A stretch of DNA of 64,000 nt from Saksenaea vasiformis B4078 (GCA_000697055.1 JNDT01002238.1:1-64000); one strand, 5' to 3'; shown: positions 48,750 through 60,543, counted from the stretch's first letter. The notes: generated from the letters alone by a model not told the origin. A program made the numbers and translations.

Positions 48750-49174
48750 ATGGTCGCCAAAAGTACTAGTGATCGCATGAAGATTCAACAGAATAACTAA
48801 CAATATATATAGAGCCGAAAAGTAAGCGAGTTAAAGCAGCACATCGATACAAGATCGAGAAAAAAGTGAAGGAACATCATAAAAAGCAAAAGAAGTTAGC
48901 CAAGAAGAATCCCCAGAGGAAGAGTAAGTAATGAGCTATTATTGGCATAGATTACTTACAGCATTATAGAAGCACATAAGGATCCCGGTATTCCCAATTC
49001 GTGGCCATTCAAGGAAGAATTGTTGAATGAAATTGAGCGACACAAGCAAGAGGTACAAGTGAAAAATGAGGTGTTGTATAGATCATTAACGTCATTGTAT
49101 AGGTCGAGGAAGAGAAACAAAAACAGAAGGAAGCACGTCGACTTGAAAAAGCGAAGAAGAAGCAGCAGTCGTAG
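48750..49174 (+). CDS. Stand-alone Grn1 (nucleostemin N-terminal) domain protein
   Basis: Four exons: 48750-48762, 48813-48923, 48970-49052, 49103-49174, encoding 92 aa. The product is the basic Grn1 domain found at the N-terminus of GNL3/nucleostemin and Grn1 GTPases: [20 protein letters not shown], then KKNPQRK and [20 protein letters not shown], then a Lys/Glu/Gln-rich helix ending KAKKKQQS. In GNL3 proteins a circularly permuted GTPase domain follows. Here a stop codon follows directly, and the next kilobase contains no GTPase motif. The three introns are clean, so it may be a real small nucleolar protein or a truncated paralogue. Confidence 0.75.
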
Positions 49175-49327
49175 ACTGAAGTAAACCATTACCTCATAAT
49201 GCAGTGCAGAGCTCGTTCTCTTACTCCTCATCCGCCTCCCTACCCTTTTTTCTTTTTGCGTTTGCGATGCCCGCCTATGTAGCATTGATTCCATGCCCAT
49301 TAAAATTGTTCATAAGCATGACCACTA

Positions 49328-49420
49328 TATACTGTTTATTGAATCACTTTTTACACTACTTTAAGTACATTCTGCGTCCATCAAGGGTCCAATTTGCGCT
49401 AAGGAAAGATGGGAATTGCA
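49328..49420 (+). repeat. Dispersed repeat copy R4 (5' half only)
   Basis: Contains TTTATTGAATCACTTTTTAC followed by ACTACTTTAAGTAC and ATCAAGGGTCCAATTTGCGC. The 3' half seen in R1-R3 is missing. It begins 154 bp after the stop of the Grn1-domain gene. Confidence 0.55.
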
Positions 49421-50900
49421 TTATTACTTCATCATCTTTTCGTCAGAGTATCAAATACACTACGGAAAATGGGAATTCTGCTAATATACAGCCAAGTACT
49501 GGAAAAGTAATTTGTATCCGGTAAACTTCTGCTGGTTGCGCTTTTTATATTCTATTACTGGAAATATCCATAAATCATACGGGATGCATCTTCCCGTAGT
49601 ACTTCTGCCAATAATGACGCAAAAGTCTCAAACTTTTAAGACGTTCATGTTTGTTCAAATACTGATAGATATGTATAGCTATCTTGGCGGTAAGTGCGTT
49701 TCCGGAATCAAATGTCTGCAAACATACACACGAGTAAAGGAAAAATATTCTCTGTATAAGTTCAGAATATTTACTTCCAGGAAAGATACATTTTGAAATC
49801 TAGAAATATCCAGTAAAAAATATTTATGCTCTCAGTATAATAGCAGTACTTTGAGGTTCTTTCAATTCTGTCCATGGATGCATATATTACAAAATAAAAG
49901 ACACAAATACTTCTGGTTTTTATTATCAATATCACACACTCCTTTTTCTAACTATGAGCGATGAAGACACTTAGCGAAAGTTGACTATAGCCATTACGAT
50001 TAACGCGAAGATCAGCAGAGAGTTTACTGATACCAAAAGACTTATTCAAGAACAAATGGACACAGTAACATTTCTTCTCTCTCAGCAAATAAACACTCTC
50101 ATCGCGAACTTGGGCTACGAGAAGCTGGAAGACAAGTTGATGGAGAGAGTATTCCGCTCAAGACCTGTGCTGGTTATTGGAGGGCAAGATTGATGCTTTC
50201 CAAGTATTGGATGAATTCGTATGAAAAGCTGAAAAAGCTCTCAGATGATGAAAATGACGAAGGCGCTCCTTTGATTTCAAGCTTTGACTTTAACAGAGAG
50301 TCATTTTGATGAGCAGTTAATGTTGACCTTACTTACCTTCCTTCCTTATTCGATTTCCAAGACATACCTGCCGACCCTTAATATCCAACTCCCGTGCACC
50401 CTCTGCGGAGACGTCAGGCAAAGAAAATGAAAATATCAGCACAGCTACGCCAAAGTGGACTGCGCAGAGCGAATGGGGCCGGCCCCAAGAGACTAAGAAT
50501 ACAATTAACTGTCTTAACGTGGTGTGCCAATATAGAACTATTTTTGGATCCTTTTTTTTATAGCATCGATTGATTATGCTGCAGTACCGCTATCGCGCAT
50601 ATAATAAAAGCATATCTACACAAAACGTCTGATAAATTGCATTCACGCTACTGGAGATATACATAGAATGGCAGTTCTGCTGGTATCCAGGAAAAATATC
50701 GAGATTCTGATTTAATCCGGATTCGGCGAATTTTGGATTTTTCCAGACTTCTATTCATCCAGTCGCTGGCTGTATATTAGCAGATTTCCCGTTTTCCGTA
50801 GTGATAACTTACGTGAACTCGGACCCTCCAACAAGACACAGCCCAGTAATTCTCCAAAATTGTCGTAATGGCACAGTTTTTGACCAGAGCACGCACAGAC
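49421..50900. other. Mostly empty stretch with one short open frame
   Basis: One plus-strand frame (49981-50193) encodes 70 residues including a helical-looking segment LIQEQMDTVTFLLSQQINTL. It has no recognised family and no convincing exons around it. A short match to the dispersed repeat start (CACGCTACTGGAGA) lies near 50645. Nothing else was recognised. Confidence 0.3.
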
Positions 50901-51609
50901 TCCACTTCGTCAGGAGACAAAACGGCATCTTTCCCTGGGCAATTGACAGTAACCGCGATTGTGCGAAACAAGATGGAAACCAGCCTTATCTTGGGATGGG
51001 ATATGTTGTGAGCTATCATTGTTGGGCAACGTCCAAATGCTAGAAGGTTGCAACTCCAACCTCGAAGTAATCGACGCTGACGCGCGACAGTTGGTGTACG
51101 TTGAGAGTGAATGAAATTTTGAGCATAGTTGCCTCATTTGACTAAAGGAGGCGCATGTCTTGCGCTGATATTTTTTGCTTATCTGGCAGCATTGATTTCG
51201 CAGAATGGATCGACTCCAAGTCAACAAATACGCGCGTTTTTTCCGATGGTGCAAAGTGTGTAAACAAATATTCAAATAACCATAGAGGCCACGGCGTTCA
51301 CGAAAGGATGATGATGATCCAGGTTGTCGTTGCTCATGATGAGCATCCGTCAGACAATCGCGGCTGTACAACTCAATGGTATTCAAGATGACTGCTGTCG
51401 TGCCTTCAACATGTATAGCGCCTGCCAGTATCTGCGAGCCACAGTATCGTAGCTGAGGATATTCAAGTCAATCTCGGTTCAGAATGTAGCATAGCTCTTC
51501 CGTCAACTCAGTGCAGCCGGTTCTTGTAAGCTGCTTGGCAGCTTTACTATGAAAAATAATTCACAATAGACGTGTTATACTTGGATTTACAACGTGCCTT
51601 CAAAAATAT
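50901..51609 (-). pseudogene. Decayed coding sequence of unknown family
   Basis: On the minus strand several coherent protein-like stretches occur in different frames separated by stops: TELTEELCYILNRD, IDLNILSYDTVARRYWQAL, and SEKTRVFVDLESIHSAKSML. They lie directly downstream of the zinc-finger gene fragment and may be its 3' continuation. I do not recognise the family. Frame changes could be introns or decay; I could not find consistent splice sites. Confidence 0.3.
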
Positions 51610-52223
51610 TTACCATGATGTTTTCACATGGTGAATGAACGAGTCAGCATCGGCCAGCGTACATGAAGTAATCAACACATCTTCATCAGGCAGTGGGGCT
51701 TTTCTAAACTCCCTGTCACCGCAATCGTACGAAATAGTTTTCCATTGTCCGGTCTTGGAAAGCAAAATCTTGAGGTTTTTCGTATCGTCGTCAGCAAATA
51801 AAGAACCGCAAGGATCGAGAATGGCATCGGAGACACTGAATCTTGTCAGTTTTCGCGGTGCTGCCTGAACATTTTCCAGTTCCAAAGTTGCTGGTGGAAT
51901 ATGCTGCGAAGCTTTATCCGTTGGCGTATTTTCCACACCGCCATGATCGGCTGGTGAGGTTATGGCTGCTTGTTGTTCATCAGAGTTACTGCTAATGCCG
52001 TTTTTCCCGTGACATGGTTGCAGACAGGTCTTCACGAGCCAAATACTGTCGAAAACTGTTTGTTAACACGAAATGCTTTTCACAAACAGGACAACGGAAA
52101 CCCTCATCGGTCCAGTTTCACCAATTGTTTGCCTTTCAAAAATCCATTAAAAATAAATGCATACAACGACAACGGGAAAAGGAGACTTACTTTCTCCAGC
52201 AAGGATTTCATCAACATGGAGTG

Positions 52224-54586
52224 CAGTGGGCGCGCGATATAACTATACCCTAATTTTCAGCAGAACTTGATAACTCAAGCGAGAATACAATTAAATCGAA
52301 TTAAATGTCCGAAACAAAAAGACGCTTCCTATTGGTTCATTGGTCTGACTGATGCGACCATTGATCAGACACTGAATGACAAGAATAGCACAAGGACAGA
52401 CGGGATTAGATATGATAATGATGTGCCAAGAGTTATGTTATTGACATTGGGAGATCCAATAATGGTTGTAAGATAAAAATAACAATAGTTGAAAGACAGT
52501 AATCATCCGAATCAGTCCGAGAGGTCTTTGAAGATGATAGATATAAATATAGAGGAAAAGATGGGTATATTCTGGTATCTATAATGTCTGTCAACACTGA
52601 AAACACAAGGAAAACCCAAACAAGAGCCTGTATTTCCAATGCTCAACGCTTGGCGATCTGTCACCATGCAGAAGAGTCTGGCAAATCTCAGAAGGAGTTG
52701 CTAAGTGGGCGTACGATACCTTCAAATTGAACAAGATCCCGTCCCAGGTGGCTATCTCTGGCATTCTTAAGAGGAAGGACACCTATGAAGAAATGAGCAA
52801 ACAGGAGCTGAAAGCTAAACGGCAGAAAAGTTCCGCTTTTTGCTGAGTTGGAGAAAGCCTTAGGTGTCTGGGTTGATCAAGCAGCCGCAAACAAGATTTC
52901 TCTTAATCGACAAGTGATCCGTGATCAAGCAGTAAGATTTGCGAAAAAGTTAGCCATTGACATCAGTCAATTCAACTTCTCCGATGGTTGGTTGACAAAT
53001 TTTGAGAAGCGCCAAGGTCTTAAATGCCACAGTATTTATGGCGAGGCCGGATCTGTTGACCTCGACAATGAAAGAACGCAAGAAAGCATAGACTCGATTA
53101 GGCAGAAGATAATTGAATATGGCCCTTCCCGCGTGTATAACTTGGACGAGACTGGTCTGTTCTATAGCCAGGTACCTACTAGGACTATTTCCAAGGAGCC
53201 GATTGCAGGTCTGAAGCAGAACAAAAGTCGAATTACGATCGTTTTCGTCGTCAATGCTACGAATGCTTGGAGGTCACCCGTATTTTTTATTGGAAAGGCT
53301 GCGAAACCTAAATGTTTTATGGGGAAAACAGGTAAAGTGAGAAGATAAAAATATAGTTACTAAATCGAACTTAGCCCAGGACTATGGAATCGAATACTAT
53401 TCGAACTCTAGAGCATGGATGGATAGCTGTATTTTCCGCAAGATCATGCGAAGGTTGGATCTCTTGATTGGCAGAGTCCACAAGGGAGAAAAGGTTTTAA
53501 TGCTGCTCGACAACGCGCCCTCCCATAAGCTAACTCGAGAATTGAATAACATCGAAATATGCATGCTCCCACCTAATACCACGTCAAGATTGCAGCCATT
53601 GGATGCAGGAATCATTAAATCATTCAAGTCTCACTACAGGTACAAAACTGTTTTACAGGTTTATAATCAGTACTAACTTTGCTTAGAGCAATGCAGTATA
53701 GAACTGCTGCATTACGCTTCTCAATAAAGAAGTACATATCAGGATTCTACGCGATTGACCAGTTGACTGCGATGCAGTACTCCTTAACAGCCTGGGGCCG
53801 GGTCACTCCATCCACAATAGTAAATTGCTTCAGGAAGACCGGATTGATGCCACCTACCTCAGACGAGAAAGCCGATGAGGAAACAGCTGAAACAGAAAAC
53901 TACAAGGAAACCATGGAAGATATTACGAAGAGTTTGCAGGAAGTTCACGATGAAACAATATCTGCAGAATCAATCTCCTTGGTGTCTGATGACGAAGATC
54001 TTCTTTGTCACGAAACATATTCAGACGATTTTATGTTGGAAGCGGTGTCTGGAGCTCAAGACGTCGAGGAGGAAGTAGGTACTAGTAGGGATGGAGACGA
54101 CTTGCCCACGATTGCAATGCGTACAACTATGCCTATATCAGAGCAGAAAGATCATATCCAGCAACTGCGCACCACTTTGGACTTGGGAAAGAAACTGGAT
54201 GCTCAGCTCGATTTGTTGCTTTCCAGAAAGCTCAGGGAGCTAGAATGCAGTACACAAGAGAAAAAGCAGACAGTTATTGGTGATTATCTCAAGATAGATC
54301 GCAAAGGCAAATCGAAAGTGTGATTTATTAGCAGCTCAGGCAACCTGTTCATATTTGTAACTTTTGACTCAATAAATATGTCTGCCAGTTGGGAAATCAT
54401 CAGCTCGGGTAAACTTCTATAGGTCGGTAAAACTATTTCACCTATTATACTTTGTCCAGAACAGTATAACTTATAACTATAACGAGCGATGTTATACTAA
54501 AGCCTGAACAGCCAAAAAAAATTCTGATGGTATAACTTTAACGAGAATATAGTTATATCAAGCATAGTTATATCGCGCGCCCACTG
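52224..54586 (+). mobile_element. Tigger/pogo-family DNA transposon, full length with defects
   Basis: The element is 2363 bp long with identical 23-bp terminal inverted repeats at 52224-52246 and 54564-54586, beginning CAGTGGGCGCGCGATATAAC. A second partial copy of the repeat (ATAGTTATATCA) lies just inside the right end. The right flank is TA and the left flank TG, consistent with a TA target duplication with one mutated base. It contains a DD-D transposase gene with two introns. It sits inside a C2H2 zinc-finger gene. Confidence 0.85.
52584..54323 (+). pseudogene. Tigger/pogo transposase (CENPB-type HTH + DDE_1), frameshifted
   Basis: Exons 52584-53331, 53375-53639 and 53687-54323. The N-terminus has a psq/CENPB-type helix-turn-helix (SNAQRLAICHHAEESGKSQK and later KIPSQVAISGIL), then a second CENPB-type DNA-binding domain (DGWLTNFEKRQGL). 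The DDE catalytic core is visible: YNLDETGLFY, LLDNAPSHK and LQPLDAGIIKSFK, holding the three acidic positions. Two single-base frame changes near 52700 and 52828 break the DNA-binding part, so the gene is probably inactive. The C-terminal tail is acidic and helical. Intron 2 (53640-53686) was placed because it restores the SHYR-AMQYRTAALRF junction. Confidence 0.8.
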
Positions 54587-54662
54587 TAGTCTTGTGGTTT
54601 TTGAGTCCAATCCTATCCAGAAACCAATCACCACACACATTGCATTGCAACTTGTCTGTCAT

Positions 54663-55765
54663 GGCGAGAAGAATGCGATCAAAAAAAATTACAGAAAAAA
54701 AGAGAAGGTGGGGATGGGTATGCCAACTTCGAAGAAGAGGCTGTTTAGCCAATGAGAACACGCTTCCATCTTGGATACCTTTTTGCATCTTGGATACTTT
54801 TTACACCTTGGATGCCTTTTGCGCTTTGGATACTTCTTTCTGATTTGCCAGCAAAGACGAATTTACATTTCGAATTTTGTTTTTGCCATCAAGCGAATTG
54901 ATCTTCCATCTGAACGAATTTTATTCTCGTTATTGGGCGAGTTTACTTTCCGGGAAGTGTGTAATTGAATATGCAGTCATAAGCACACAAGTTGACAATA
55001 GCACGTAATCTACTTACCTCAACTTGATCATCGACGGACATCAGATATAAAAGTACATGAGCAGTGTAGGGATCCGTCGGAATTAATACAAAATACTTTA
55101 AAATAGACGTAGAAGCATAACTAGAAAGGGTACGATGAAAAACAGAAGGTGTCTTTCGAGGATACGCGGATATGCGGGATTGCTTTAATCTTTGGGCAGC
55201 ACTGATCTCTACCCAAACTACTAGTATATCTGTCTGAAATGGAAATTTTGTACATCCACGGTCTATCCGACTTCTTCTGTGCAGTAATCTGCTTTTTCTT
55301 CCTTGTATACTGCAAAAGGGCAAACTGCTACGATTCAATATTTGAAGACTAAATTTATCACGAAACAAAAACGGCATGTAACTCCCAGTACGATGTGGCA
55401 CCATACGAAGATCATACTTTATCAAGAAGTACAGATATGAGTTTATGATTGCCTTAAAGTAGAATACTAGGCGGACATGTAGCTTACAACGGGCTGCGTG
55501 CATCCGACCGCGCCACACACAATGCCGAGCTAGTTTACCTAACCGCTTTACGATTATGCGCGGTGCGATAGCGCTTTCTTCGAAAAAGAAATGCACAGTA
55601 TGGACGGTAGATATGGATGGAATAAAAATGATTCTGCTAAGAGAAAAACAACATCCCATTTGAACAGGGAAAAAAAAGGAAATGATAATACATGGTAACA
55701 AAGGACAAATTTCATGGCACTACCCTTATCACAATAAAAGATGTAACTCTGCGTATGCATATAAA
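54663..55765. other. Stretch without a confident gene
   Basis: A minus-strand frame of 252 codons (54943-55701) is the only long one, but its protein looks like no known family. A GT-AG-style donor lies inside it (GTTGAG followed by GTAAGT near 55020), so a small part may be coding. The stretch 54775-54845 contains a short degenerate repeat of CTTGGATAC-type units. Confidence 0.3.
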
Positions 55766-56760
55766 TTAGGCTGTCGACACTTCTACACCTTCTTTTCGTT
55801 GCTCTTGGTTTTGCTGCTGCCCTTGCTCTCGCTCTCGCTCTTGTTGCTGCTGCTGATCTTGTTGTCGTTCTTGATGCTCTTGTTGCTGATGTGCTTGATA
55901 TTCCTGGATTTCTTCTCGTTGTTTGCGTCGCTGACGGTAACTTCCGAAGCAGCCAATACAGGCAATCACTGACATGATAAGCAGTACAACAATAGCAGCC
56001 ACAGTCAGCCAAATGGATGCACCTATAGACGGTACAAGACGTAACTCATTGTTATCATTTCCTGGTATCCTAGATGCTGCTCGTTGAAGCGCGTCTTGTG
56101 CAGCCACATAGCCTACCACTTCAACAGCCAGCGAGCCAAGAGCGAACAGCGTAGACAGCAGTATCAAAACAAGTATTAGGCTACGACACAAGACACTCCT
56201 CCCCTGTTTGCGGCAAAAACAGATACCCAAGTAGGAAGCGCAAGCGGTGATGAAGCTGATAATAACGGAAGGGATCAGAACACCAGCCTGTGCAACTGAC
56301 AAAGCAATGTGGTATCGGTTTGGGATTGCATCCATTAACAAACGTACTAGACCACCCGTGTCTATTCTTCGTCACAGACGTATAGGTTAATTTTATCCAT
56401 ACAACACCCTATTTAGATGACTCCGTTACCGTAACGATAACCAATCTTTGGACTGGTACAGAATTCTGCATGCGTGGCGAAATATCCTTCGCAAACAATG
56501 AGCGATGCCAATGTCAGATAGTTAGGAAATTCAGACTGATGAACAATGTCGTACAAGCCGTCAAAGAATCCCGACAAGACCAATACATCGACTCGTATGA
56601 AATAGACTTCACGAAGCCCCGGCGAATTGCCTAAGAGTGTCAGTAGCTGCAATAAAAACGCCGATAAAGCGAGAATAGGTAAAACAAGATTAAGATATAA
56701 CATCTGGCGGAGCAGTGCCGTAACCCGAGTAGAAAAGAAAAGTGAATCATCTTCGAACAT
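55766..56760 (-). CDS. SUR7/PalI-family four-span membrane protein
   Basis: Two exons: 56430-56760 and 55766-56361, encoding 308 aa. The layout matches the SUR7/PalI family. First span LYLNLVLPILALSAFLLQLL is followed by GNSPGLREVYFIRVD, then an outer loop with CEGYF and FCTSPKIGYRYDTGGL. Three further spans follow (SVAQAGVLIPSVIISF, SLILVLILLSTLFALGS, SIWLTVAAIVVLLIMSV). The C-terminal tail is Gln/Glu-rich low complexity. Such proteins organise plasma-membrane domains or act in ambient pH signalling in fungi. The start ATG at 56760 was chosen because it gives a short cytoplasmic N-terminus; an open frame extends upstream without family similarity. Confidence 0.78.
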
Positions 56761-57243
56761 GCCCCAGCCTCCCTCATTTAACGAGTAAAAGGCAACTGAC
56801 GTGCGACAAGTAACAACAGCTGCACTATGTTGGCATGAGACCAGACCAGACTTTACTGCGACATAAGAAAGGCAAGAATCAGCAGCACGATACAGGTATT
56901 GAGGATATTTAAAGGACAACTGAATTTGGCCTGCCTCTGTTTTGCTAACCAGAACCCCAGCCTGCTTAGGTCATGCTTATGCTGCATCCTTGTGTATATC
57001 ATGCAAAGAGAAAAAAGAACTTCTAACCCATTCCATTCGCCGAAGAATAGCGTCATCTGTTACCAGTTATTGCAGCTTTAGCGAAAGAAAGGATAAAATA
57101 GCAAACACGGCCTATTAACATGTATTTACAGATAGACTTTGAGGAATACAGAGATTTAAAATAAAAAAATGGGTATGAATAGTGAGTAATGATACATTGA
57201 AATGGGAATGTCAATACAACATGGATGTTGTGCGGGTAAATAA
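56761..57243. other. Gap upstream of the SUR7-like gene
   Basis: The minus-strand frame 56853-57056 ends in a hydrophobic segment (LNTCIVLLILAFLMSQ) that could be an upstream exon, but no splice joins it in frame to the SUR7-like gene. Otherwise no gene is seen. Confidence 0.35.
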
Positions 57244-58954
57244 TCACATAGTGGAAATGATATCTGAGGCTTGAACAAATACAGCATGGTTAGGGCGAGT
57301 CTGGAAATAACGATGGCCATCTATGGAACCATCACATTTTCCCACTAAAAAAGAGTTTGCTGTGAGTTTATGATACACGTTGCGACTATTTTCAAACTGT
57401 ACAAACCTCCACGATCTAATTCAACTCCGACCCAGATGCCATCTGCAAAATAGACATGGCCGACATAAGAGACTGTGCCAATCATATTATGGTGTAGTTG
57501 AACTCGCTTGCCAACAACTACTTGGGCCGAACGTCTTGAAAGACGCATGGGTAATAGTTGATGGAGCATTTTGGTAGTGGAAAATTTATGTGCTCCTGTT
57601 TTGGACTTCTTCCGCGGTTGGCTCCAAAGCCTCTTGAGGAGTCCAAGATGACTCGTACAAGAAGTGTTTTCGGAAGCTTTTCGCGGAGCTCGTCTCTGGG
57701 TCTGTTCAGTTCCTTCAAGGAACTTTACTGGTATAGTGAGATCTAAAGCGGATTTTCAATATTAGCTTTCATCGATGTAATAACAAACAGTTATCACTAA
57801 CCTTGGGCAAGAAGTTCTATGACACCCTTGTCGAGTCTGTCTAGGTTGCCGTCCTGCTTGATGTCGTTGATATGTGTGAAAATATAATTGATAACGGATG
57901 ATTTTGCTTTTTGTAATATGAGTCGCACTTTTTCACAGTGCTGCACAGCATGACGGCACATCAAGTGACGTACAATGCCTTGGTAAAAGATGCCTGCGTT
58001 ATAGATATCCATCTGCTTTTCGATTGTCTGTTGTAGGATATATTCGAGAAATTCGTACGAATACTTGATCCCATCAATGCAAGACAGCAAAGTTGGGTAT
58101 TGTGAACAGTAAAAATGGAAGTGCGTAGCGACTGTTTGTATTGCACGCGACTGAGCAGCTGATATAGTGTCGTTCAAAAGTGTGCTCCACAAGAGATCGG
58201 GGTCTTCCTGGACAAGTGTCTGTGAGGCTTGATAACATGCGTAAAGAGATTCGATGGCATTGCTTTTATTCATTCGCAAGAGAACTTGTTGTGAGAGGCA
58301 TCGGCCGGTTTCCGGGGAGAGAGTCAGCAGACGAGCCAACTCACGACTTGTCCAGAACGATTGCAGCGTTTTGGTTGGATTGCCTGTTAGTATTGTGAAC
58401 GCCTTCTCCATCATGTAGGTCATTTTCTCGTCGTCCGAATTACGTGATCGTGGAGAAGTAAACGCAAGAAGGCGAGGTACGGTCTCTAGGCAACTTTCAC
58501 AGTGACAATTCCAATGATGCGCCATTTCAGCCATGCGATCGACTGCAGCGTCGCACAGACTTGTCATTCCGAGATAATCGCCCGCCGAATAGATGCTCTG
58601 GAGTAAGTCCAATGCAGCGGGGTTGGTAATTTCGTCGGTTGACCCGGGAATGCTAATATTGATTTCATTGGTATACATATAATGAAGCACTCCATCCAAT
58701 GCAGCCGCAGTAAAAATGCCGCGAGGTAAAAAGACGATGGTTGCACCAGATTCGCGAAATTCACTTTCGAACATCGCACCAAAATAGGGCGATGATTCAG
58801 CGAGAACGGCTTTGTGGCAAGCCCAACGGGTTGTCTCTCCATTTTCTAGTTGAGAAGAGAGAGGCCCTTTTGAAGAAGGAGTAGGAAATTGTTGTTCGGC
58901 ACCTAATGCCACAATGACATTCGGAGCAGCGTTATTATGCGTAAACTGCTTCAT
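57244..58954 (-). CDS. BTB domain protein with C-terminal CAP-Gly domain
   Basis: Three exons: 57802-58954, 57407-57742, 57244-57344, encoding 529 aa. The N-terminal BTB/POZ domain (about residues 10-120) has WACHKAVLAESSPYFGAMF, GVLHYMYTNEINI and YSAGDYLGMTSLCDAAVDRM. A helical BACK-like middle follows. A basic Ser/Lys-rich linker (RRAPRKASENTSC; RKKSKTGAHKFST) leads to a CAP-Gly domain at about 456-525: VGKRVQLHHNMIGTVSYVGH, DGIWVGVELDRGVGKCDGSI and RYFQTRPNHAVFV. The canonical GKNDG reads GKCDG. BTB domains dimerise and bind CUL3; CAP-Gly binds tubulin or EB1 tails. A microtubule-linked adaptor role is inferred. The start is the first ATG giving a normal BTB N-terminus. Confidence 0.85.
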
Positions 58955-60543
58955 GAATGACTTGTGGAAGAAACGTAATGAAGTCGATTGAATGTTGGTC
59001 TTTAAAAAAAAAAGAGTAAAGGGGAAAGCCAGGGGTTCAAACAAGGAAAAAAAAAAAGGTAAGCTTATGAGGTGATGTCCCAAATCAGAAGAGTCCAAAA
59101 CCCGAGCCACTTTTCTTGCCCGTCTGGAATTTCCTCGGGTGATGTTTCCTCACCTGCTCACTTCCCTTTTGCACTTTATTGGTTCACGGATAAGAAATAT
59201 ACCATTGGTGCAATGGGTGTACCTTCACCACGCAAGGTTAGATTACATGATAGAGAAAAACGCAAACGGTTATAAAACTTGCTGCTTCCCCACCTTTTTC
59301 TCTTCGGCCCGAGACTTTGAAAACTACCGTAATCGTCAACAGCGGATTGTCAAATATTCTATATTACCTTTTGATTTGTCAGTGGTTACGCCAACATAGC
59401 CCTCAACTATAACCAGCTGATAACTGAATTTGAATTTTTTTTTTCTTTTTCTCTTCTATATCCCAATAGCTTCCTTTTTGCAAACTACCACTTCCTTGTT
59501 CCCAAAATGAAAAAAAAAGGGAAGTAAGGGGGGGGTGAATGAACTGCTTAAGAAACGTTAGCTTGGAACATACGCTTATATTGGTAAAAATAATTGACTA
59601 TCACTTCGTTCCTGCATATCTCACGATAAACTAGCGTCTGATCTGAGACGATGCAGGTTTGCAGTAAGTCATCTACCATTTTAAAAGAAGCTAAAGCCAA
59701 ATAAATTTACAGAGTGTCACAACGCGGACTGTACAATACCGGGTAACGATACTCTACCAGTTTAGGATACCAAGATACCTGAGATTGAAGTTGATGTCCA
59801 TCACTGATGTCCATCCGGGAAAACATAAAAAAGTTCTCCGAGATTGCTTATCTGATCGGATTACCATGTATACTCATCTGTAGAAAGAATTTCACACGAT
59901 ATTGGACCATCAAAGCTCATACAGATGGCATAAGGAAGTACCGTATCCGGCGCGCTGATGCCATCTATGATACATACTCATAGCATGCAAGAATAAACTC
60001 TTCTCAAACATCTCTTACATGTCCTGGAAATCTCACGGCGCAATTTGTAAGCGCTAACAGCACGATGTGATATGTGTGTCATGATCATCAATTGATGGCA
60101 TACTCTGAACTTCCGTATTAATACTTTATTTTCGATGGAGTTGGCGATAAGAGGGCAGGTGATTTTTGAGCTGACACTATCCTATGCGTCCTAGCTATTG
60201 GAGGTATTTGTCCTTCATGTTTTCTGAAACAAACGTTACTTATCCTTAATGATTTTTGCGCAGGCCAGTGAATTAATCAGCCCAGAATAAGAGTGTAAGA
60301 GGAACAAACCCTTCTGCCACAAGAGATTGACACAGACAAGTTCTGCTGGGCAAGTGATCATGATGTGTAAATATTGCTTTTCCTTAGACCGGCAGAGTCA
60401 ACGAAAAGAGATGCCTGATGTAAATAAGAATGACCCTTGGCCGCCCTCTTTGTAGATATTTTACATGATGTCGCACATAGCCTATGTGCTTGTGTTGATC
60501 TAAGTCAAAGTAAAGCAGTGTAGGATTGTGCCATGCATACCTT
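58955..60543. other. Intergenic stretch right of the BTB-CAP-Gly gene
   Basis: There is no supported gene. It contains A-rich and T-rich runs near 59000-59060 and 59430-59470 and a G-run at 59528-59535. The first part should hold the BTB-CAP-Gly promoter. Confidence 0.4.

Larger units (their letters stand above)
51610..54662 (-). pseudogene. C2H2 zinc-finger gene split by a Tigger/pogo element
   Basis: On the minus strand an ATG at 54662 starts MTDKLQCNVCGDWFLDRIGL, followed by KNHKTT: a C2H2 finger up to its first histidine. The frame then enters the inverted repeat of the transposon (54586). Beyond the other end of the element (below 52224) the sequence continues with HVDEILAGE and a GTAAGT donor. 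A degenerate second finger (FRCPVCEKHFVLTNSF, with Tyr where His is expected) lies at about 52040-52105. A 141-codon frame follows at 51610-52035 (KLTRFSVSDAILDPCGSLFA). The gene is interrupted and appears to be decaying. Its original function would have been nucleic acid binding. Confidence 0.45.

Noticed and set aside
49981..50193. 70-codon frame as a confident gene
   Set aside because: No family, no supporting exons, and flanked by stops and repeat fragments.
54943..55701. Minus-strand 252-codon frame as a gene
   Set aside because: No recognisable domain and unusual composition. Kept only as a remark in the stretch description.
56853..57056. Upstream hydrophobic frame as exon 1 of the SUR7-like gene
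   Set aside because: Joining it needs a frame change without a splice site, and the SUR7-like protein is complete without it.
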